Assembly: GCA_032821775.1 (NCBI GenBank)
Contig: JAVLRN010000001.1
Location: forward strand, 2,728,001 to 2,792,000
DNA: 64,000 nucleotides
Source: Sanguinoderma infundibulare
Lineage: Eukaryota; Basidiomycota; Agaricomycetes; Polyporales; Polyporaceae
Direction of reading: 5' to 3'
The notes below the pieces were generated by a model. That model was not told the origin of the DNA. It saw nothing but the letters and a program-made list of their open reading frames with translations, and did not search any database. The first letter of the stretch is position 1. Every line of letters starts with the position of its first letter. Of this stretch, positions 12,081 to 22,791 are shown in pieces. The position numbers and the translations under genes are program-made.

Positions 12081-13960
12081 TTACTGCCCGAAGCTGAAGC
12101 CACCTGGAGGCGGGGCAGCGCCATCTGCGTTGAACTAGATGCAGATATGAGCAAAGCTATGACACAAGATTTATGGAAGGAGAACTGACCTGGAACGATG
12201 TCCCGTCCACTGCAGGCTCTGCCTCCTCGTCATCAGGGAAGTACTTGTCCATGATGTTGAACGCCTTCTTGTAGATCTCGAGATTGTCATGCTGCTGAAG
12301 GTTGTGGATGGTGACCATACCGCCCGCCTCCTCGACAAACATGGCGTATTGGTTGACACCGCCCGGGCCCTGGGCCTGCTTGTCCATCTCGCCGACCTTG
12401 AGGATGTTGTCGAGACCGTCAAGCGCAACCTGAATGATCTTGTTGTCCATCATCTGCAGAAGGTCGCAAAGAGGCTTGATGCAACCCTGCGAGACGAGGT
12501 AGCGGATCTGCGAAGGTTCCTGAAGACCACCCGAGGTGGCGTTCGAGATCGCCCAGCAGGCCTCCTTCTTTGTCTTGAAGTCGGCGTTCTGGAGGATGTT
12601 GATGAGAGGAGGGACGATATTCGCGTCGATGACGGCCTGGATTTGCTGCGGCGACCCCGCGGTGATGTTCGAAATCGTCCAGCAGGCTTCCTTGCGGATG
12701 CCGTCCTTGGGGGAGGAGAGGAGAGAGAGGAGAGCGGGGAGAGCGCCGGAGGTGATCACAACCTGCGTTTGAAGATCGTCGCCAGTGACGATGTTACCGA
12801 CGGAACGGAGAGCAGGCGTCTGAACGGAAGTCGATGGATGCATGAGGAGGTCGACGAGACGCCTGCAAACGCCAGACTCGATGACAGCCTGAATCTTGTC
12901 GTTCGAGCCATCCGACAAGTAAGAGATTGCCCAGCACGCGTCGATGAGAATCTCGTCGTCGAGAGAGTAGATCAGCTTGGTCAACACGGGGAGGGCAGGC
13001 GATATCTAAAAGAATGTCTCAATGACTCGGTGGTTGGCAATGAACGAATGAATTTGGCGCACCAGATCCCAATCGGGCTGGGGGGACTTGCCTCGACAGA
13101 AGTTGCTCAGGGTCCAGGTGGCGTTCCGGAGCATGCTGAGCTTGTTGTTCTCGCTGAGGAGGTTCAACAAGGGCCGGAGGGCGCCCTGCTGGAGGACGTA
13201 GTCGCGGCATGTTGGGCTGTCTCCAGCAATGTTCCCCAAAGCCCAAACCGCCTGCTCGCGAACATCGGGGACGGAAGAAGACAGAAGCTTGATAAACTCA
13301 GGGACAGCCTGAGCGTTGATAACGACTTGGGTATGCTCGGCCGTGCCGGACGCGATGTTGGTCAGGGCCCACGCAGCCTCGAACTGAAGGGATGGTCAGG
13401 GGAAGCGTCCGGGTACGAGACCCCTCGGAAACCACATACCTGCAGCATGGCATTGTCGCCGCGGAGGAATTCGACAAAGCGCGGGACGACGCCACACTCA
13501 ATAACGCGTTCGATCGGGGGGTTCTTTTCTTTTGAAAGCAGCTTGCGGAACTTGGTGGTCGCGTCGAGCTCGCGATCGGGGTCATCGGAGAACACGCCCG
13601 CAATCATCTCTTCCGCGAGCTATTATACCCCGTCAGCGTGAATGGGACGATGAGCTCGGGCTCGATAAGACGTACTGGGGATTCCCAGCTGCCCACACCA
13701 CCCTCATCGTCAGAGTCAGCGCCGGTACTAGGGAGGAAGTTGCGTCTCTTCGAGATGTTTTCCTCCCTCTTTTGTCGCCGAATCTCGACCTGTTGCTCCT
13801 CACGACGGCGCCTGAGCTCGTCCTGCTTCAGGCCACCCTTGCTCTTGTACTCTGCGTATTCGCGCGGGTCAGTGGTGATCGTGCATGGATTCCAGACTGG
13901 CACGCGTCGGATGGAGGGCAAATACACACCGGTTCTGCGATGCGCGGCACGAGACTCCAT
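12081..13960 (-). CDS. SRP1: Importin alpha (karyopherin alpha)
   Basis: Adaptor that binds classical nuclear localisation signals and hands cargo to importin beta. Exons on the minus strand: 13960-13930, 13851-13676, 13619-13440, 13383-13063, 13005-12190 and 12134-12081; all phases fit and give 525 residues. The N-terminal importin-beta-binding domain is basic, with [18 protein letters not shown] and [12 protein letters not shown]. Ten armadillo repeats follow, carrying the ladder of Trp/Asn pairs that contact the cargo signal, seen in [55 protein letters not shown] and [11 protein letters not shown]. The tail ends in a Gly/Phe-rich [17 protein letters not shown]. Length is normal for the family. 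A 450-residue open frame on the plus strand over the same interval is only an antisense shadow. Confidence 0.96.
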
Positions 13961-14258
13961 GATGGTGGATGTAGGAAGGAAAGATGTACAAAGGCAGAGA
14001 CAGAAGACACCGACGCGCACATGCCCTCCAAATCAAGCCACAAACATCGTCACGACCCGTGCCCCGTCACAGTCACGCGTTTTCATTTTATTGTGACTCT
14101 TGTCAAACCCCCTTTGGTCTAGCAACTAGTAGCACCGTCTGCAGCACTGTGGCTGTCTTGTTCGTGCACCGACAACCAAAAAATTTGCGATATTATCGTA
14201 CACTTCACCAAATAGATCACGAAAAATTACGTTCAAGGTCAGCTGCCCCATCAACCCC

Positions 14259-15341
14259 CTACCCAATGACGCGCGTCGGACGCCCATCCAAAAAGGCAGC
14301 AATGTTCTCCACCGTCTGCCCCCAAAACACCTGCAGTGGCCAGACGTCAAATTCAGCAAAAGCCTGGAAATTATCCCGAGACGCATACCTCATAGTTGCA
14401 ATCGCTCACGTAGCCCGTGTGGGGGCTGAGCGTCACGTTCGTCAATTTCCTCACCGGGTGGTCGAGCGGCAGCGGCTCCTGGTCAAACACGTCCAACCCA
14501 GCCCCCGCAATCCTCTTCTCCTTCAGCACCTCGATCAATGCGGGTTCATCCACGAGCGGCCCACGAGATGTGTTGATGAAGAACGCGTTCGGCTTCATAA
14601 GAGCAAGATCGGTGGCCGTGATCATGCGTTGCGTCCGCTCGGACAACACCATATGTATGGACACAATGTCGCTGCGCTTGAAGAGCTCCTCCTTCGTCGC
14701 GACGTACGTCACGCCCGCCTTTTCTGCGTGATCGGGCGTGAGATTCGGCGACCAGCCAATTACCTCCATGCCGAAGGCTTTCGCAATCTTCATCCAAAGC
14801 CGTCAGTACAAGGACGACAACGAAGGTCGTGAGGCATTACCTTGCCAGTGGCTGAACCCAGTCTACCCACCCCCACCAAACCCAGCGTCCTCCCTGCAAG
14901 GCCCATTGGAACTGTAGCCTGCCAAGGGATCGCGCCTGCCTTCACCCTCGCATCTTCAATGACGATGTGTCGCGCCGTCGCTAGGATGAGCGCCCAAATA
15001 TGCTCCAAGGTCGAGTTGCCTTTGCCACCTGTCCCGGAGACGACGACGCCCTTGGACTTCGCGTAGGCAATGTCAATCCCTGCATTGTATGGGCCCGTCG
15101 TCGCGATGAACCGCAGGTTGGGAAGACGGTCGAGTAAGGATGCCCTGAATTTCGTGCGCTCCCTCATCGCGCAGATGATAGCGTAAGGTTCGAGGCGTTG
15201 TGCGAGGACATCTTCATCCGCAGTCGTGTCTGGGAAGGAATCGATGGCGAGGCGGTCTTTGATATTAGACCAGTCGGCGAATTTGAATGCGACATTCTGG
15301 TAGTCGTCGAGGATGGCGACTCGGACGCGCTCGGTGGTCAT
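14259..15341 (-). CDS. D-isomer-specific 2-hydroxyacid dehydrogenase
   Basis: NAD-dependent oxidoreductase of the D-2-hydroxyacid/phosphoglycerate dehydrogenase superfamily. Exons 15341-14841, 14787-14389 and 14330-14259 on the minus strand give 323 residues. The catalytic domain (residues 1-100, RVAILDDYQNVA, ATTGPYNAGID) is interrupted by the Rossmann domain, with the nucleotide-binding GLVGVGRLGSATG. The catalytic arginine lies in INTSRGPLVDE, the glutamate in AGLDVFDQEPLP and the histidine in LSPHTGYVSD. There is no ACT or ASB regulatory domain, so it is not a long-form serine-pathway SerA. Substrate cannot be fixed from sequence; hydroxypyruvate/glyoxylate or phosphoglycerate are the usual options. 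The start at 15341 (MTTERVRVAI) sits directly before the first beta strand. Confidence 0.9.
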
Positions 15342-15666
15342 GGTTTGGGATGAAGATGCGCCATGGAGTGAACGTGAAGAACGCTGAGTATATACCTCGG
15401 TTGGCGCCGATGGGAATGATTGATAAGCATTTCCACCACCTGCTCTATTCTGGATACGGGCCGGTTTTGGACACACCTGGGAGAGGTGAGCAAGGGAACA
15501 TATGACGACATCCTGACTTTCTATCAGGCCACCTTCGAACATTCAATCGCTGTGCCTAACTGCACACGGGGTACCATTATTGAGATTGCAAATGGAGATA
15601 TTGTATAAGTCCGGGGTAAGAATACACAACATTGCTTCTACGTGTCGTTGTCGAACGGGTACTGCA
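15342..15666. other. Intergenic: dehydrogenase promoter and RPN2 3' flank
   Basis: 325 bp between the dehydrogenase start and the RPN2 stop. I see no further gene and no clear TATA box. Confidence 0.5.
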
Positions 15667-18600
15667 TCAAGTCTCAGTATCCTGCGAGCCAGTGGATAAT
15701 ATTACGAACATACCTCAAACGATTCTGGCGGGTCCGCCTCAGGCGCACTCTCATCCAGAGCAATATGACGATCTGTTGTCGTGGGAGCCGGGTTTTGTGC
15801 AGGCGCTGCCGCCGGGGGGAGAGGCGCGGTCTCGAACTCGATATAGTCAGGCTGCTCGTCCGGACGAGTGTCGGCCAAGATAAGGATGCCACCACCTCCA
15901 GCATCCCGCTCTGCTGCAAGCGCGACGGAGGACGCCGTCTTCGGAGTCTTCGAACTCGGTGGTGGGCGGGTGGAGACAACGCGTACAGGTTGGTACCTGC
16001 TGTCTGAGGGGAAAGTTATGTACGCGAGCTGTGCGGGAACGACCCTGGAGAAGTTCGAGAGCTTCTCGGACGATGGCTCGCCTTTGCGGTTCTTAGGGGT
16101 CCCGTCCGCCAACGATATGGGAGAAACGTCCCCGTGTCGTGACGTCGATGCCTCAGCATTCTTCATCTCTACATCGCCGTCCTTCTTCTCGTCCTGGATA
16201 AAAAGGTTAAGCCGTGGGTAGATGAGACGCAGTAAGATACACTTACGGGGATGGGTTCACCAGCTTCAGCAGCCTTCCTCTTCTCGCGCGCCTTAGCTTT
16301 AGCAGTAGTCGAAAGCACGGCGGTCGCAACCTTGGCCACGGCTTCCTTCTTCGGTGGCTTCGTCGCAGCAGGGTATGCAAATAGGCTAGGCTTTGCACTA
16401 GAAACAAACTCCAACTTGGGTGCCTAGAAAAAAAATCAGTCACTGCATCCAGCGTTGCATTGAGCTGACAAACCTTGAGGTTCTCGTCAAGGCCAATGAT
16501 ACCTGTGGGCTCGAATGCGAGACAGGCGCAGTGCGCAAGGGGGTACCAGTACCAGAACTGGCAGAACAACACCATACCAACGATGGCAGCGGTGTTGCGG
16601 CTACCCGCCCGGCTTTGCAAGCTAATGGTGACGTTGCGACCGCCAGCATCGATGAGGCCCTGACCGAGAGCAGCACCGAAGCGAGCCATGGGATCGTCGT
16701 GCTTGTCAGAAACGATCTTGGCGTAGAGGGCACGAGTTGAGGCAAGTGACGGAGACGACGCCTCGGACTGCTCGACGAGGATCATACCGAGGGCGATGAG
16801 CGCGCCTTGACGGACGAAGTCAACGCTGTCGCGAGTCATGGGTTCGAGAATATCCACAGCATCCTGCAGCCCGGTTCCTGCGCAAGCAATGCCAAGCGCC
16901 AGGGTAGCACCGCAGCGCACGTGGGGGTTGTAGCTCTCCGACAACAACTGAACGATCCTCGGGACTTGGGCGGGGTTCTTGAAAAGCAGGAATGCCAGAC
17001 TTGTCACCGCAGCACGACGGACGTCATCCGAGGTGTCGGAAACAGCGACATGCAGCAGTTGGCGAATGGCACCGTTGTTGGAGGTACCTGCGTACGCCAG
17101 GGCAAGAGTGTAGACACCACCATAACGCAAGATGGGGTCCTGTGTGCAGGTCAATCATAGCACGATCAACAAGTGTGATTGACCACGTACCTTCTCTGCC
17201 ATAAGCAATTTCACCATGCTGTCAGCCTCTTCTTGACGTCCGTAAAAGATAAGAGCGAGACCGATTGCGAGACCGCGGATAATCTTCTCGTGCTGAGTCT
17301 CCCTCGCGTACGTCAACATCTCATCTGCGCTCGTGTTGTCGGCAGTACCGAGCATGATGAGACCCATGGCGTAGCCAGAAGCCTCGCCTGCCACGGCAGA
17401 GTCGCTGAAAAGCGTCGCCTTCAGGTCCTCGTACGCCTCCAAGCTCTTCCCACCCATACCCGCGACACCCAGACCGAGAGCAGCTCCATGTTGGACGACC
17501 TCGCTGATAGAGTTCTTGAGGAGGTTTCGCAGGTAGTTCTCGACTTCCTGACCACTTCCACAGCCAGCGTTGACTAGACCGAGCGCATACAAGGCACCAC
17601 CCTCGGAGTACGCGGCGCTTCCGGTGTTGCTCTCGGCACCTTGGGCAGGAAGATAAGGGCCAAGGATGTTCATGCTCTCCTGGAAGTGGCCCTTGTGGAT
17701 GACACCGATTGCGGCGGCGGCAGAAAACTTGGACCAGTTGTTCGCGAGGGCAAGCCACTCCAGGTTCTCGCGGAGGAATACGTCGGAAGTCGTCCCAGCG
17801 TGCATGAACGCGTTCTGGAGCGTGAGGGCTGTGTGGTATATGGAGGAACGAGGCTCCAACGCGTCCTTGGTGTTCTTCAGGATGAGCATGTCAACCTTGT
17901 TGTTACGCTTCAGGAATTCGAGGTACAATTTGATGGATTCCTGACCAACGAGAATTTTCTTTAATTGGTCGTAGATAGCCTTCGTTTCCTGATGGTCGGT
18001 CAGCGCGTGCCCAGTCGTGCAACTAAGAGGCACTCACGTCGTTGCCCTCAGGAAGGTCCTTCCTCACTGCCTCAAGGAAGTCCTGGCCTCCACCCTCGAC
18101 AAGGTCAAACGCGAACTGGTACGCCAAGAGGTTCTGCTTGGGCACCAGCGAGTTGATGAAGTTGACGGTCAACTCAGGAGAGCTAAGAGTCACGAGAATA
18201 CGCGTCAGGGCGTAAACGTGCGACGATTTGGCGTCACCAGTCGGGGCGGGGAAGAGCGGGAAGAGGAATTTGAGGACCTGATCGCGGTACGCAAGCGGGA
18301 ATGCGGTGTCAAGGACGGCCTCCATAGCGTACGATAGCAGGGTGGTGTCGCGGGTCTGCTGGTATATTGATTTGACGATATCCAGACGTCTCGACTCGAG
18401 AGCAATACCGATTGCCTAGAAAACAGTGAGACGGCCACGCATTCATGTCCAAGCGGGAAACGCGCACCTGACGGAACTCGCCATCGGCTATGCATCGTCG
18501 GAAGATGCCCTCAATGATACCTTGTAGCCTGGAGTCAATGTTTCCGTCCGCCTGTTCCCCCGCCCGACTCGAGATGTAGCGGTCGATTGCTTTGGCTGAA

Positions 18601-19042
18601 GGATGCATGAGCGCATGAACGGGGTGCTCTGAAAGCAAGACATCAACTCACAGACAATGGTCTCAACGTATTCTTCAGACCCAGGTCCCCGGGGATCGTG
18701 TTCGAACGCGTTCCCCGCGCCGAGGGCAAAAGACAGTGCTTCGTCGTATTCACCGAGGTAGTAGTAGACTTTGCTCGCCAAAAGTGCCGCAGAGTCGCGG
18801 GCTTCCCGTGGGAGCTCATCGCCCTCGTACAAAGATTCTCTGTGGCGAGGATTGACACGTTAGTATTAACGAACGGATGCGAAGATGACGGCATACATAA
18901 GGGCAATGTGCTCCGAAATCTCTGCCCAGAACTGAGGAACGAGCTGGTTGAGAGCCTTGAGCGCGTATTGCTTGAGCTGGGCCTCTGGGTCAGACAGCAG
19001 AGCGAGCACGCCAGCGGCGGAAGACTGCGAGGGGACACCCAT
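15667..19042 (-). CDS. RPN2: 26S proteasome regulatory subunit RPN2 (PSMD1)
   Basis: Largest base subunit of the 19S particle, a toroidal scaffold that holds ubiquitin receptors. Nine minus-strand exons join in phase to 991 residues: 19042-18897, 18839-18652, 18595-18468, 18415-18038, 17988-17191, 17139-16474, 16423-16247, 16193-15714 and 15681-15667. The N-terminal helical rod is followed by PC (proteasome/cyclosome) repeats in the middle, visible as GGALYALGLVNAGCG, GAALGLGVAGMG, ASGYAMGLIMLG, GGVYTLALAYAGT and GATLALGIACAG. The C-terminal part has the Lys/Ala-rich linker (TKPPKKEAVAKVA) and the conserved QLAYITFPSDSRYQPV strand, then an acidic Pro-rich tail that would bind Rpn13. The last exon codes only four residues and stop. 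Length matches the family. It shares a short divergent promoter with COX13. Confidence 0.96.
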
Positions 19043-19287
19043 GGCGGACTGGACGGAAGGAGTAGAGTGCGTGCGCCCGCGGTGGTACGCGTCTTAGACT
19101 CGGGACGCGTCAGCGACGCACGCGAGCGCCCAACGAGCGCTTTCAATTTCGATTAGACGCCTTGTATGGGTTACGTAAGCATTTGCCTGGTCTGTTCCCG
19201 AGTGTGCCTCGCCCGACACCCGGCGTCGTGCCAAAACTCGCGCTTGATCGCTGCTCTCCGCTTTCTCCCTATCCACCACCACTCACT
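19043..19287. promoter_or_regulatory. Bidirectional promoter, RPN2 / COX13
   Basis: 245 bp separate the two start codons. It contains two ACGCGT motifs (19087-19092 and 19105-19110), which match the MluI cell-cycle box, and a palindromic TTACGTAA (19171-19178), which matches bZIP binding sites. No TATA box is apparent on either strand. Motif function is inference. Confidence 0.5.
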
Positions 19288-19950
19288 ATGTCCTTCGTCA
19301 TTCGCCGCGCTGCGCTGCGTGCAGTTCCCCGCTCCCGTGGCTTCGCTGCCGCTGCTGGCAAGAGCAGCTACCGCGAGCAGCAACAGGCCATGATCTCTCA
19401 CGCTGCCGGTACGTTCAATTCGTTCCGAAACTTCACGAATCGGCTGTAACGCCCTCTTTCCTGGATGTAGAGACTACTGAGCTCTGGCGCAAGATTAGGT
19501 GAGTTTAGACGCAGTTTCCTACTAGTGTAGCATGATCACTAACAGACGTCGTACAGCTACTACGTCTGCCTGCCTGCTAGTGAGTAGCGGCCGTATAATC
19601 TCACTACAATTGTTTGACTCGGTCACAGTCGCTGCTTGTGTCCTCTGGGTTCGGCAGGTCGAGGGCGAGCACGAGGCGCACCAGGAGCACATCAAGGAGG
19701 CGCATGGCGGCAAGCTCCCCGAGCCCCCTGCGTACGAGTACCTCAACAGGCGTGGTACGTGTTAGCTGCTGTAACCCTGGCTATGCCTTACCGTTGACTG
19801 ACGTTTGCCTGTGTTTAGTTTCTGGTGCTTTCCCTTGGGGAAACAACACCCTCTTCTTTAACCCGAAGGTACGTTAAATTCCCCTTCAGCATGCGATTGC
19901 CTTCAACTCCTGCGCAGGTGAACAAGGATATGGAAGCTTCCGAAGAGTAG
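19288..19950 (+). CDS. COX13: Cytochrome c oxidase subunit VIa
   Basis: Nuclear-encoded inner-membrane subunit of respiratory complex IV. Six exons join in phase to 126 residues: 19288-19408, 19471-19498, 19557-19579, 19629-19754, 19819-19868 and 19918-19950. The N-terminus is Arg/Ala-rich without acids (MSFVIRRAALRAVPRSRGF), a mitochondrial presequence. The mature part has ETTELWRKISYYV, one membrane helix (CLPAIAACVLWV), then EHEAHQEHIKEAHGG, PPAYEYLNRR and FPWGNNTLFFNPKVN, all family signatures. Exons 2 and 3 are only 28 and 23 nt. Divergent from RPN2. Confidence 0.95.
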
Positions 19951-20370
19951 ATTATCTAGTCGTATCTTCCAATAAACATCCTCGTGCCTTCTGTGGCGAA
20001 CCATCGTACTGGTGTGCTGCTGGTAGTCACAGAGGCACTGGATCCCCACAACAAGGAACAACACCGAAGCTACGTCTTCTCTAGGTTTCATCGCTTATTT
20101 TAACATTCCATAGTCAATCCACGGACGCCAACGCGTAACTTCTGGACTTCTTTCGTTTCGCCTTGGTTTGTAAGGTATAAGACCACACTACAGCATGCAA
20201 TCATTATCGTATCCTAATAAATAGGAATGTGCGTAAACCGTCCGATAGGGAACGTGCATGTACGAGAGCAAAACAAGGTTCGAAGTGTACGAAGACGGAG
20301 GGGTATTATGGTGTATTCAGAGAGCAAAACCCGCGCTCAATCTGGATCGGCACCGTCTCCAAGATCGCCA
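19951..20370. other. Intergenic: convergent 3' flanks
   Basis: 420 bp between the COX13 stop and the stop of the small GPI-type protein on the opposite strand. AT-rich, with an AATAAA-like element near 20216 (CCTAATAAATAG). Nothing else recognised. Confidence 0.5.
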
Positions 20371-21019
20371 TCAGAGTGCTACCCAGGCACCCATAAAGAT
20401 GGTCACGAACACGGCCAGGAGACCGGTGAGGAGGGGCGTGGAGATGGACAGCGCGTGCATGCCAAGTGCAGCGTTGTTGGTGCCCGATGCGGAGCTGGCA
20501 GCAGCAGTCGCAACAGTGTAGACGGAGCCGGCGAAGCTGGTCACGACACCAGCGCCGCTGGCTGCGAGCGTGATGGCCTCGCCGCCCGCCGAGGTGATGA
20601 TGGTCGCAGCTTGGCCACCGACGGCTGTGAGTAACGGGTAAGCGTGTGACACATGAATGTAAAGCTAGAGGAAGACACTAACAAGTCACGATAGTGGCGA
20701 GTGGGGCACCAAGCGAAGTGGCATCACTGAGCAAGGAACCCGCTGCAGAAAAACACCGGATGAGAAATGCGAAAGCGTACACGAGGCCAGAGGCAGCTCA
20801 CCGAGCGAGGTACCCTGACCGACAATGGAAGCGGCATCGGAGGTGATGCCATTGATAATGCTGCCCACTGTTCATGGGTTCACTGATGAGACTGTGCAGT
20901 TCAAATTCACGGTTTCTCGACCAGTACTTACAATCGCGCTTCTCCTCGACTGCGGCAGCGTTCACGACGATAGCGAAGGCAGCGACGAGGCAGAGGGCGT
21001 AGGTGAACTTGGCGAACAT
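20371..21019 (-). CDS. Small secreted Ser/Ala/Gly-rich protein, probable GPI anchor
   Basis: Exons 21019-20932, 20867-20802, 20742-20683 and 20624-20371 on the minus strand join in phase to 155 residues. Residues 1 to about 22 are a signal peptide (MFAKFTYALCLVAAFAIVV). A KEX2-type KR site follows in EEKRD. The mature chain is low in charge and rich in Ser, Ala, Gly and Thr, with repeated SDAxS-like units (ITSDAASIVGQ, LLSDATSLGAP) and TIITSAGGEAIT. The C-terminus is a hydrophobic stretch (LLTGLLAVFVTIFMGAWVA) preceded by small residues, as in GPI-anchored wall proteins. It has one cysteine just after the KR site. I do not recognise a named family. A TATA box lies about 107 bp upstream. Confidence 0.82.
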
Positions 21020-21347
21020 GGCGAATGAAGCGGCTAAGTTAACTAAAAAGTGAAGTTGGGCGAAAGAGAAAGTAGGATGAAGGGCACAGGACACGTTTTG
21101 TGAGGCTCATGACGGCGGTTGGGGGCTTTATATGTCGCGCGGATGCGGGTATCGTCTGGGTATCCAGGCTCCAAGTGCACATGGTCTTGCACACCGCCAC
21201 GGCCTCAGGCGTAGCGCAGTCGCCAAAGTTCAAAAGTGGGGCCCCGATCGCGATCGTCACACGGCCTTGCGCGGTTTCACTGGTACACGCAGCCTCCTCA
21301 CGCTCATCTGCCCAGGCTGAGACTCGGACGGATATTCCAGCACGGCC
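21020..21347. promoter_or_regulatory. Divergent promoter, GPI-type protein / RPE1
   Basis: 328 bp. On the minus strand a TATAAAG box at 21126-21132 serves the GPI-type protein gene. A perfect 12-bp palindrome CGATCGCGATCG lies at 21245-21256, near the middle. No TATA box was seen toward RPE1. Confidence 0.55.
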
Positions 21348-22533
21348 ATGCCTCGCGCGATTATTTCCCCGTCCGTGCTGGCCTCGGATTTTGGACAACT
21401 CACTGCAGAATGCAAGCGCATGATTCGCGGCGGTGCGGAGTGGCTGCATATGGGTAAGCACTCCGTTCACGCTCGTTGCGCCTCCGCAGCCACTAGCCGC
21501 TGCTGGGCTTCTGTCGCCGCACGCGACATTTGCTGGTGTCCGATTTCAGAAGGCAGATGTGCTGACTCCTCTGTAACTCTAGATGTGATGGACGGGTAAA
21601 CTTTATCCCTCTTTCGTTCAACGATGGAGCTGATTTTCAACGATGCCAGCCATTTTGTACCTAATATCACCATGGGTACGTCCTGACGGAGGATCTCCTT
21701 CACTTCCATATGTTAGCAATGTGTTCGGCGCTGATTGCACCCGCCGCACATTCATCCCACCATGCCATCGCAGGCGCACCTGTGCTTTCGTGTGTTGCCA
21801 AGGGCGTCCCTGGCATCTTCATGGACTGCCATATGATGGTCGCACAGCCGGAGAAGGTACATCTTTCCCGTATCTCCAACCACTTTGATGCCTAACCACA
21901 TCAAATTGCACCCCGAACGGACGCAAGTGGGTGGACGACATCGCGGACGCAGGCGGCTCGCTCTATTGCTTCCACCTCGAGGCGACGTGTAAGCCGACCG
22001 CTCGGGATTTGCTCGCACAATCCGCACGTCTCAAGCTAAACCTGCTTCTAATGCAGCGGACCCGCTCACCATCATTGATCACATCCACGAACGTAAGATG
22101 AAGGCTGGGGTGGCCATCTCCCCCGACACGCCCTCTACTGCAGTGACGGACGAGGTAGCAGAGGCGGCGGACATGCTCCTCGTCATGACCGTCTACCCCG
22201 GCCGTGGCGGCCAGAAGTTCCTCGAGCGTTGTGTTCCCAAGGTGGCTGAGCTGCGCGCGCGTTTCCCTGACAAGGACATCGAAGTCGACGGCGGCGTGGG
22301 GCCCAAGACAATCGATGTCTGTGCAGATGCAGGTGAGAGGTCCTCACCTGCGTCCTGCAACGTTGTTGCAATATTCAAATTGGCTGATTGACAATCTCAT
22401 TGCCTTTTCAGGGAGCAACGTTATCGTTGCCGGCACCGCGATCTTCAACGCAGAGGAACCTGAGAAAGTCATCGCCCTCCTAAAGTCCACCGTCGATACG
22501 GCGCAGGCCAAGATCGCAGCGAAGCAGGCATAA
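21348..22533 (+). CDS. RPE1: Ribulose-phosphate 3-epimerase
   Basis: Interconverts ribulose-5-phosphate and xylulose-5-phosphate in the non-oxidative pentose phosphate pathway. Seven exons join in phase to 228 residues: 21348-21453, 21583-21595, 21650-21675, 21774-21856, 21928-21988, 22057-22332 and 22412-22533. It is a TIM barrel. The substrate and metal residues appear as ISPSVLASDF, WLHMDVMDGHFVPNITMG, the histidine in DCHMMVAQPE, FHLEAT, and the phosphate-binding VDGGVGPKTI and VAGTAIF. Exons 2 and 3 are 13 and 26 nt and carry the catalytic DVMDG and the FVPN loop. Length is normal for the family. Confidence 0.96.
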
Positions 22534-22791
22534 GCGCTACGAAATCGTTGCCAACATCCAAATGTAGCAGCAGGTTTAGAAACTATGTAGAAGTATTTTC
22601 CCCCACAACGCAATGCATGCGCCAGCTTTCTCAACGGTGGTTTGCACAAAGAACGTGAGGAAGCGACTGGACTTGGAGAGCATACACCCCATGGTACATT
22701 AAAACAATTTCATGTAATGCGGTAAGTACTTTTCCCAATTTCGACGTGCAGATCCTGTCGAACACGACGACGCGTGAATCCATGGACAACA

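Noticed and set aside
12289..13641. 450-codon open frame on the plus strand
   Set aside because: It lies antisense to importin alpha, has no domain and reflects the codon bias of the real gene.
2106..13960. Functional pairing of MTR10 and importin alpha as a nuclear-import locus
   Set aside because: Four other protein-coding genes lie between them and they are on opposite strands; proximity is probably chance.
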